A stretch of 64,000 nt of DNA from Leptospira bourretii (lineage in GTDB: Bacteria; Spirochaetota; Leptospiria; Leptospirales; Leptospiraceae). Where the stretch lies: NCBI RefSeq assembly GCF_004770145.1, contig NZ_RQFW01000018.1, forward strand, positions 404,501 through 468,500. Reading direction: 5' to 3'. Positions within the stretch are counted from its first letter, which is position 1, and each line of letters begins with the position of its first letter. A program made the translations under genes and the position numbers. The notes beneath the pieces were generated by a model, which saw only the letters and a program-made list of their open reading frames with translations, ran no database searches and was not told the origin of the DNA. Below, one piece after another: positions 57,307 to 64,000 of this stretch.

Positions 57307-59451
57307 TTATGCCAAAAACCCTTTTCCAAACCCTGGAGGAGGTCCGTTTTGTGCGTAGATTTCTGTTCTTTCTAAGTATAATTTGGCGGCTTTGTCCGAA
57401 GGATCGATATCACAAACTTCTCGAAACCCTTTCCCAGCTTTTTCAAATTCCCCATCCCAAAATAAATTAACACTGTCTTCAAACTGATCTTTCGTTTTTA
57501 ACTTCAGTCCGAAAGATTCTTCTACACCTTCCACCAACACTTGCGCGATCCCAATTAACTTTTGTTTGGCTGGTATTTTCAAAAAATCCAATAATCGATG
57601 TGGGTAGGAATCAGGATGTTCTAACTCAAGAAGTGCATCCAAACTAATAATGATTTTTGCACCATATTTTTTGGTCATTGATTCCAAAGAATTGGCAACA
57701 CCCATAGAATCTGATAATACAGCAGATTCGATTCTTTGTTCTTCACCAATGATTCCGAGCATCAATTCACCAAAATGTATCCCTACTCCAATTTGAATGC
57801 CAGAAACACGATGAGACATTGATTCATTATTCCACTTTGCAACTGTTTTGTGCATTTCGATTGCAGCAGATAAGGCATCTTCTGGTTTTCTTTCAAACAA
57901 AGCAAAAATAGCATCCCCAACATACTTTTCAATAAACCCATTATGGGAGCGAATGGTTGGCCCCACTTGTCTCAAATAATCGTTGAGAAATAAAAATGTT
58001 TCTTCTGGACTTAAAGATTCTGAAATTGCGGTAAAATTTCGAATGTCAGAAGACAATACTGACATTTGTTTTACGATAAAATCCCCGCGTTTGACTCTAG
58101 AATTGGAAACCTTTGAAAACAATTGAATGAGCCGCAAGGGAACAAATTTTGCATACACCTTGTTTGATGCTTCAAGGCGATTGTTTACTTCAATCAATTC
58201 TGTTGTCAAAGTATCCATTGAAGAATAAAACCTAGCGTTTCTTCTCGCGAGGAGAATGCTCTGAAATAAAAAGAAAACAAACAATGAAAATGGCATCAAT
58301 GGTTGAGACTGAAACCAATAATTCCCTGCCATCAAATCATGTGTTGATCCAATCATAAGTAGTAATGATCCATAAAACACCAAACTACTATCTCTTTTTC
58401 TCTGTTTATAAATTTTCAAAATTACATAAAAAGAACAAATACTAAAAAACAGGATTAATACTTGAGAAAAAATATTTGTTTTTGTAAATAGTTTAGCGTC
58501 TGTTAATACAACAAAAGAAACAAAACAAGCCGTGATACTCCAACAAGAATACAACATCCACTTAGGTACTTCGGATCTTCCGGGGAACAAACTCTTTAGA
58601 TAACCTAAGAAAAAACACACAAGAAGAGGAGCAGAAGTATAATCCAAAACCTGCATCCAATGCCAAGAAAAATCTGGGATTGCATAAACAATATAATAGT
58701 TATCAAGAACTACTAAACGAAGGCCAGTAAACGAACAAAACAAGGCAAAGTATAAAGAGCTTTTTTCTTCTCTTCTAAACAAAAACACTGTTAGTTGGTA
58801 TAATGCCATCGTCAACATCGCACCAAAAACAAAAACCTCTCCTGCGGAATAAATAAGTGACTGATTTTGAATGACTTCCTTTGTCCCAATTTCAATTGGT
58901 TTTCTATATCCACCACGCGCATGATGAAAATTACTCACCACATAAAGTATTTCTTGTTCAAAACCTTCTGGTTGAAAAGATACATATTGGATTTGGTATT
59001 TTGGAACCGCACTTAATTCGTCAGTTCCCACCTTTCCAGAACTTGCAATTTTTTGCCGATTGACATATAACTCGTAAGAACTTGTCGCAGGTTGCACCCG
59101 AAGGTAATATCGAATGTTGGGATCGGGAACCTTTAGTGTTAGGCGAAATACTGCATAACCATCACCGCCTTCTCCTTCTGGTCTATAGGAATTCCAAGAC
59201 GAGGGAACTTTCACATAAGCTTTGTTAGTTTCTTTTATTTTTTCAAATAAACTTTCCCCAAAAACCTCTCCCCAATAAAATTCCCACTCACCACCTGTTG
59301 AAAGTTTTTGATTGTTTTTAATGGCTTCAAGGGGAAGTTCCAAATATCCATTTTGTGCTTCTTGCGAAGATCCAAAATGGCAAGAGGACAATAAAATGAT
59401 TGGTATAAAAAATACAAAAAGGATTTGGATTTGTGTTTTTATTTTTCCCAT
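57307..59451 (-). CDS. 7TMR-DISM adenylate/guanylate cyclase, lipobox-bearing
   Basis: About 714 residues from ATG 59451, which has GGGAAGGGA at good spacing; an upstream TTG at 59469 is weaker. The signal ends IILLSSC, a lipobox. An extracellular 7TMR-DISM beta domain (about 35-185) is followed by seven helices (about 195-400), a linker helix and a class III nucleotide cyclase domain (about 455-635). Both metal Asp residues are present: SSDIRNFTAIS and VGDAIFALF. The C-terminal TPR-like tail ends the protein. It should turn an outer signal into cAMP. It overlaps the upstream cyclase by 13 bp. Confidence 0.86.
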   Translation of the reverse strand: MGKIKTQIQILFVFFIPIILLSSCHFGSSQEAQNGYLELPLEAIKNNQKLSTGGEWEFYWGEVFGESLFEKIKETNKAYVKVPSSWNSYRPEGEGGDGYAVFRLTLKVPDPNIRYYLRVQPATSSYELYVNRQKIASSGKVGTDELSAVPKYQIQYVSFQPEGFEQEILYVVSNFHHARGGYRKPIEIGTKEVIQNQSLIYSAGEVFVFGAMLTMALYQLTVFLFRREEKSSLYFALFCSFTGLRLVVLDNYYIVYAIPDFSWHWMQVLDYTSAPLLVCFFLGYLKSLFPGRSEVPKWMLYSCWSITACFVSFVVLTDAKLFTKTNIFSQVLILFFSICSFYVILKIYKQRKRDSSLVFYGSLLLMIGSTHDLMAGNYWFQSQPLMPFSLFVFFLFQSILLARRNARFYSSMDTLTTELIEVNNRLEASNKVYAKFVPLRLIQLFSKVSNSRVKRGDFIVKQMSVLSSDIRNFTAISESLSPEETFLFLNDYLRQVGPTIRSHNGFIEKYVGDAIFALFERKPEDALSAAIEMHKTVAKWNNESMSHRVSGIQIGVGIHFGELMLGIIGEEQRIESAVLSDSMGVANSLESMTKKYGAKIIISLDALLELEHPDSYPHRLLDFLKIPAKQKLIGIAQVLVEGVEESFGLKLKTKDQFEDSVNLFWDGEFEKAGKGFREVCDIDPSDKAAKLYLERTEIYAQNGPPPGFGKGFLA

Positions 59452-61553
59452 TCGGAAATCCCTTCCCAATCTTCACCGACACCTGCTGCTTGGTAGTATT
59501 CACATCTTTCAATATAAATCTGTGCTGCCAAATCTTCTGGATTGTTTGTTAACACCTCGCGAAATCCTTCTAATGCTGAAACAAATTCGGCACGTTCATA
59601 ATCAAAAATTGCTGCTTCAAATCTTTCTTTATTTTCAATTTTTTTATTAGAAATATCATCAATACCCGAAATTAATACCTCTGCTATCATTACAGATTCT
59701 TGTTTTCCTTTGACCCGAACAAAATCTAAAATTCGATAAGGAATTGTATCTAAATCTTCATGCATCATAAGTGAAGTTAAACTTACAAGAATTCTTGCAC
59801 CGTATTTTTTTGTTAAACCTTGAATGCGACTCGCAAGATTAACTGTGTCAGAAATAACGGTCGACTCAAATCTTTTCTCTTCCCCCAAAATTCCAAGCAT
59901 GGTGTCACCAGAATGAATTCCAATCCCTGCATGAAGTGGTAAATATCCCAATGAACGCCTCCGTTCATTGTATTTTTCTAATTCCCATTGGATTTCTTCT
60001 GCTGCTTTGATGGAATCTTGAATCCCTCCATCAAACAATGCCATAATCGCACTTCCAATGTATTTATCGATAAAACCATTGTTTTTGCGAACACAAGGTC
60101 CAATCCTTCCTAAATAAGAATTAGTAAATAACATTCGGTTTTCAAGTGAAATGGAATATATGATATCCCAAAACTCCCAAATGTCTGCGAACAAAATGGT
60201 CATTTCTCTTTCGCTACTATCACCTAACTGAACTTCTTCGATACTTTCCTTTCCCAAATGAGTCAAAAAGTCACGAGGAATAAATTTTGCATAAAGTCGA
60301 TTTGTTAAGATAAACTGTTCATTAATAGTTTCGAATTCTTCTTTTAATAATACTTTTTTATGGAAGTTTCTTGCCGTACGAAGTGTTACTATTGTGGACT
60401 GAACCCCAAAAAATAAAAATACAGCAATTTGAGATAATGTTGATTCTCCTTCCCCACGATAAGCAAGAAAAACGTCATAAACGAACCCAACAAACAGCAC
60501 CAAATATCCTAAAAAGAAAATTCCTGATTCAGGCAACCCTCTAACCATCATTTGGTATAATCGAATTCCCAAAAACAAAGCATAAACAAGACCTAATACC
60601 TGAAATACAAGTTCAAACTGAGTATAAACTTCCGGCTTAATGATTAAGCCATAAACTAACATAAACTGTACGTAAGCGCTGAAATAAAGAATCAACTTTG
60701 TATCGATAAATCTAGGAAAAAGTCCATCAACAAACCACAAAAACAAAATTCCTAAAACAAATACAGATGCATAGTCAACATAAATCACTAGTTCCCAGGG
60801 AATATTTGGGAATACAGCATAAATTGTTTTACTACCAATAAAAGGAATTCTTGCAGCAAAAACTAAACAGAAAAACCCAAAGTAAAATGCTTCTCTTTGT
60901 TTGTTTCGATAGAAAAATAAAATAAAATGATACAAACCAAACATAAATATAGCGCCCGTTAACGCTAAATCAATCGTACTTTGTGCTAGAATATAATTTT
61001 GAACACTTTCAGCAAGGCCAAAGATTGGTGCATTGGGGAGGCCACCTTCTTTGTGATGGAAATTACTGACTTCAATTCGAATCTGAAGATGATTCTCTGC
61101 ACCAATAGTAAAACTTTGCCCTTGGGCACTTGGAATGGTTGTTTCTTTCGTTTTGCCAGGAACTCCCGACACCAAACTTCTGTTACCCGCCAACAACCGA
61201 AATGAAGTGCGAACCTCAGGCAAATAAACCGAATAAATTTGATTTTCTTTGGGAAGATGAATGTCCAACACGTAGGTGCCATATCCCTTTCCATCCTTGA
61301 TCTCCGAATGCAAAGGAACTTGGTTCCAAAGAGCTGGAACGGGAAGGTAAATTGAAGAAGGAGCACCTTCAGGAACGTTGAATTGTCCTGGATAAAATTT
61401 CCAGTCTCCGTGAAGCGCGATGGCGACTCCTGATTCAAACGAAACGTTTCTTAAATCCAATTCACCCGATTGAATTTTCGGCGAAGGAGCCACCATACGA
61501 CAGGCCGTTGACAAAAGGGCAATGGAAAGATAGATTATTGTTTGGCGGGTCAT
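59439..61553 (-). CDS. 7TMR-DISM class III cyclase with altered metal site
   Basis: A 704-residue paralogue of the downstream cyclase: lipobox STAC, DISM beta domain (about 30-175), seven helices (about 185-385), cyclase domain (about 445-625) and a TPR-like tail. The first metal Asp is residue 457 (LFADIWEF), but the second metal position, normally GDA, reads YIGSAIMALF with Ser 501. This may lower or abolish catalysis or change the metal use; a heterodimer with the neighbouring cyclase is possible. The rest (GIGIHSGDTMLGILGEEKRFESTVISDTVNLA) is intact. Confidence 0.84.
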   Translation of the reverse strand: MTRQTIIYLSIALLSTACRMVAPSPKIQSGELDLRNVSFESGVAIALHGDWKFYPGQFNVPEGAPSSIYLPVPALWNQVPLHSEIKDGKGYGTYVLDIHLPKENQIYSVYLPEVRTSFRLLAGNRSLVSGVPGKTKETTIPSAQGQSFTIGAENHLQIRIEVSNFHHKEGGLPNAPIFGLAESVQNYILAQSTIDLALTGAIFMFGLYHFILFFYRNKQREAFYFGFFCLVFAARIPFIGSKTIYAVFPNIPWELVIYVDYASVFVLGILFLWFVDGLFPRFIDTKLILYFSAYVQFMLVYGLIIKPEVYTQFELVFQVLGLVYALFLGIRLYQMMVRGLPESGIFFLGYLVLFVGFVYDVFLAYRGEGESTLSQIAVFLFFGVQSTIVTLRTARNFHKKVLLKEEFETINEQFILTNRLYAKFIPRDFLTHLGKESIEEVQLGDSSEREMTILFADIWEFWDIIYSISLENRMLFTNSYLGRIGPCVRKNNGFIDKYIGSAIMALFDGGIQDSIKAAEEIQWELEKYNERRRSLGYLPLHAGIGIHSGDTMLGILGEEKRFESTVISDTVNLASRIQGLTKKYGARILVSLTSLMMHEDLDTIPYRILDFVRVKGKQESVMIAEVLISGIDDISNKKIENKERFEAAIFDYERAEFVSALEGFREVLTNNPEDLAAQIYIERCEYYQAAGVGEDWEGISEWEK

Positions 61554-61666
61554 CCCTAACCTTCAGAGACTTGGAGGACAAGAATTTGGAAAGGAAGTTT
61601 TCGAATTAAAAAAAATAATATTTTTTGGTTTGTACGACTATCCCATTCAGTTATTATGTCACCTAA

Positions 61667-62827
61667 ATGAAAACTCCATCCGGACCCAACAAGGCCGCCC
61701 TTGCCTACCAAATCCTCGGCCGCTATTTACCGGATGAAGTTTTCTCCCATTTGAGTGATGATGAAATTGAATCACTCCTCATCAAGGTGGAGACCAATCC
61801 TTCCCCAACCCGAGGCCAAGAAAAAGACATCCTCCTTTCCTTTACCCAGTTCCTTCAAAAAAACCAGAAACAAACAAAGGGAAAAAATACAAATCAAGGG
61901 CACCCCACCAAAACCATGGGGAAATATGCGAAGGACGATAATTCTCCAGAAAAGAAGGCAAAAATTGGCCCTAAGTTCGAAAATTCCCCTTTAGTTGATG
62001 GCGGTTATACGAATAGCGAATATAATCCCCGAAATTTTGGGGGAACTGATGGGAAATACTCGCATAACGAAGATCCAGATTCAAATGAATTGTATTCTCT
62101 CCTCCAAGAAATCCTAAAAGAAGAAGAATCTAAGTCGAACGCACCTCTTTGGCCGGAACTCCCCAAATATTCTCTGGAAATGCTCCGCCACCTGACCATG
62201 GACGAATCGTCAGAAGTTGTGGCAAGGGTTCTTAGTTTTTCAGATCCAGAGACGGCCTCTGAAGTCCTATCCGAATACCCAGAAAACCATCGGGAGGATG
62301 TCATTTTAGCTCTTTCCGAAATTGACTACCATTCGGACAGAGAAAGGGACCAATTAGAGCGGTTCCTTCGGTTCAAAATGGAACTGATCGAGAAAAAAAT
62401 GCCGGTTTCGAAGATCCGCAGCCGGAAGGCAAAAACTGCCGGCGAAATTCTGACTCGACTTCCTTTTTTGCCTTCTCAAAATTTAATTGAACGAATTCAG
62501 AAAAAAAGCCCAGAATATGCCGAAACTATAGTAGAACACTACTTTCGTTTGGAAGACCTCCTTCATTTAGGAAGGACGAGCCTCACTCGGTTCTTTTCTG
62601 AAATCCATCCTCTTGTCATAGCTTGTGCTTTGAAAGGAGTGGAGACGGATTTTCGCGACCAAGTTTATTCCAATTTGGAATCTTGGCTTGTGAAAGAAAT
62701 AAAGATCGAATGGGATTCGTTAGGTCCTGTTTCTTTAGCAGAAATCGAAGAAGCCCAAAAGGGTATCTTAGATCGCTTGCGAGAGGCAATGGATGAGGGC
62801 AAAGTGAAACTCTGGAGATTGAAGTAA
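61667..62827 (+). CDS. fliG: Divergent FliG-family flagellar protein
   Basis: A 386-residue FliG homologue. The N-domain is recognisable (KAALAYQILGRYLPDEVFSHLS). A roughly 75-residue Lys/Asn/Gly-rich linker follows at about 68-145. The middle domain lacks the EHPQ motif (reads DESS). The C-domain is clear (LEDLLHLGRTSL, CALKGVETDFRDQVYSNL, GPVSLAEIEEAQKGIL), but the LDDR torque-helix residues of FliG read LGRT. It is probably the FliG1-like paralogue rather than the main torque FliG. fliH follows 4 bp later. Confidence 0.75.
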   Translation: MKTPSGPNKAALAYQILGRYLPDEVFSHLSDDEIESLLIKVETNPSPTRGQEKDILLSFTQFLQKNQKQTKGKNTNQGHPTKTMGKYAKDDNSPEKKAKIGPKFENSPLVDGGYTNSEYNPRNFGGTDGKYSHNEDPDSNELYSLLQEILKEEESKSNAPLWPELPKYSLEMLRHLTMDESSEVVARVLSFSDPETASEVLSEYPENHREDVILALSEIDYHSDRERDQLERFLRFKMELIEKKMPVSKIRSRKAKTAGEILTRLPFLPSQNLIERIQKKSPEYAETIVEHYFRLEDLLHLGRTSLTRFFSEIHPLVIACALKGVETDFRDQVYSNLESWLVKEIKIEWDSLGPVSLAEIEEAQKGILDRLREAMDEGKVKLWRLK

Positions 62828-62831
62828 GTAT

Positions 62832-63755
62832 ATGGCAAAACTCGTCTTTAAACCAATCCAAATTGCCGACTTACAAGAAGAAGTTGAGATTCAACTTCCT
62901 GATAAGTACAAAAAATTTCATAAAACCGACGAACAAGAAGACTTCGAGATAGACCAAGAAGGGAATATCATTGAACAGTACCAAGGTCCATCGATTGAAG
63001 AAATCGAAGCGGAACTCCAAAGGTATCGCCAAGAAACTGAAGAACAAGTCCGTCAATTATTAGAAGACGCAAAAAAACAAGCCAAGTCCATTGAAGAAGA
63101 AGGTAGAACCAAAGCCTTCCAAATGGTTCAAGACTCCAAAGAAAAAATCAAACTAGAAGAAGACTCTGGCCGTGCCAAAGCGGAACAAATCTTAGATCGT
63201 GCTAAGATGGAAGTCGAACGTATGATCAAAGAAGCCGAAATGAAACAGGCTGAGATCGAACACGAAGCATACCAAAAAGGTTATGACGCTGGCCGTGAAG
63301 TTGGATTCAAAAAAGGCCAAGGGGAAGTGAGACGACTCATTGACCGATTAGGAACTATCATTGGTAAGGCGATCGACATCCGCGAAGAAATGATTGCGGC
63401 ATCAGAAAAACAAATGGTCGAAATGATTCTTGTCATTGCAAGAAAAGTAATCAAAGACGAAATCATTGAGCGTAAAGAAATTGTACTCAATAATATCCGT
63501 GAAGCAATGAAACGAATTAAAGATCGTGACCGTATCGACATCCGTGTGAACTTTGCTGACTTGGAACTGACTACTGCTCACAAAGACGAACTCATCAAAC
63601 TGATGGAATCACTCAGAAAAGTAAACATTTACGAAGATTCACGTGTAGATCGTGGTGGAGTGATCATCGAAACAGATGTGGGAGCAATCGACGCAAGGAT
63701 TTCTACTCAGCTCAAAGAAATCGAAGAGGCAATTCGAAACGTAGAACCGATATGA
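62832..63755 (+). CDS. fliH: Flagellar assembly protein FliH
   Basis: A 307-residue FliH, the regulator of the FliI export ATPase. The N-terminal part is a short extension; residues of about 60-165 are an uninterrupted Glu/Lys/Gln-rich coiled coil (RQLLEDAKKQAKSIEEEG), and the C-terminal domain (about 170-305) has the FliH/YscL fold (VEMILVIARKVIKDEIIER, DIRVNFADLELTTAH). Spirochaete FliH is longer than the E. coli one, which fits. It overlaps the next gene by 4 bp. fliI is not directly downstream within the window. Confidence 0.85.
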   Translation: MAKLVFKPIQIADLQEEVEIQLPDKYKKFHKTDEQEDFEIDQEGNIIEQYQGPSIEEIEAELQRYRQETEEQVRQLLEDAKKQAKSIEEEGRTKAFQMVQDSKEKIKLEEDSGRAKAEQILDRAKMEVERMIKEAEMKQAEIEHEAYQKGYDAGREVGFKKGQGEVRRLIDRLGTIIGKAIDIREEMIAASEKQMVEMILVIARKVIKDEIIERKEIVLNNIREAMKRIKDRDRIDIRVNFADLELTTAHKDELIKLMESLRKVNIYEDSRVDRGGVIIETDVGAIDARISTQLKEIEEAIRNVEPI

Positions 63756-64000
63756 TTTCGAAAACCCGTATCTACCAACTCGTATTCGGGTTCTCATTCG
63801 TTCTTTTTCCAACTGTTTTTAGTTTGGCGGCGGAACCATGCGGAACCATGATCACTTCCTTCGAAAAACCGGTTGTTTTAAAAACTGACTGGTTATTTCG
63901 CAAAGGAGATAACTTAGATTGGAGAGATGAAACTGTAGAAGAATCTTTCTGGGTCAAACGTTCTGTTCCTGATTATGGAATTTCAAAAACAGAAAATCTA
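63752..64000 (+). CDS. Start of a 7TMR-DISM-type sensor, cut by the window end
   Basis: 83 residues from ATG 63752, open to the last base. The signal peptide is MISKTRIYQLVFGFSFVLFPTVFSLA. The mature part begins CGTMITSFEKP and contains DWLFRKGDNLDWRDETVEES with conserved Trp, the opening of a 7TMR-DISM extracellular domain. The output domain (cyclase, kinase or phosphatase) lies outside. It overlaps fliH by 4 bp (ATGA), so it belongs to the flagellar transcript. Confidence 0.65.
   Translation, partial: MISKTRIYQLVFGFSFVLFPTVFSLAAEPCGTMITSFEKPVVLKTDWLFRKGDNLDWRDETVEESFWVKRSVPDYGISKTENL

Overview
The window reads as chromosome of a spirochaete of the genus Leptospira, more likely a free-living (saprophyte-type) species than a pathogen. 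This is inference from content: a lipobox-rich lipoprotein set, 7TM AraC regulators, 7TMR-DISM adenylate cyclases, a spirochaete-type FliG-FliH pair, DUF342/FapA and CheX-like proteins, late cobalamin genes, and a moderately A+T-rich base composition. Genes are densely packed on both strands, often with 4-bp start/stop overlaps. I saw no rRNA, tRNA, insertion sequence, integrase or CRISPR array.

Layout. 1-8.9 kb: an MBL-fold hydrolase, trmB, then a minus-strand run rsgA > FecR lipoprotein > PEGA lipoprotein > TPR/beta-propeller lipoprotein. 9-18.3 kb: a membrane histidine kinase, a fatty-acid desaturase, an unknown membrane protein, thiol peroxidase (tpx), an SbcC/SbcD-like nuclease pair whose ATPase carries membrane segments, and a CaiB-type CoA-transferase. 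18.4-25.7 kb: a 1419-residue lipoprotein with about eleven Calx-beta-like repeats, a lipoprotein sulfatase with a small EmrE-like partner, and an alpha/beta hydrolase. 25.7-30 kb: an accessory island holding two tandem copies of a three-gene module (truncated peptidase-like C-terminal domain, LRR-like lipoprotein, secreted YYHKKY-motif protein), with decay at both ends. 30-38 kb: lpd, a methyltransferase, a four-gene plus-strand chain (degenerate GGDEF-like, CheX-like, alpha/beta hydrolase, FapA/DUF342), msrA and mtnA. 38.1-42.7 kb: a phasin-like gene behind three regularly spaced TGC-rich motifs, then a minus-strand operon of sigma factor > 240-residue protein > CHAT caspase-like protease > Cys-cluster protein. 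42.7-54.4 kb: M23 peptidase, acyl-CoA ligase, 7TM-AraC regulator, dnaE, cobT-cobS-cobC and gatB. 54.4-64 kb: tandem hemerythrin, aldehyde dehydrogenase, two 7TMR-DISM class III cyclases (one with an altered metal ligand), a divergent FliG, FliH, and the start of a further 7TMR-DISM sensor cut by the window end.

The candidates for undescribed biology are (i) the sigma factor/CHAT protease operon at 38.5-42.7 kb, which looks like a protease-effector unit carrying its own sigma factor; (ii) the duplicated peptidase/LRR-lipoprotein/YYHKKY module at 25.9-30 kb, which looks like orphan toxin tips with candidate immunity partners; and (iii) the 22-bp-phased TGC motifs in front of the phasin-like gene. 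All functional readings rest on motif reading only; no database search was run.
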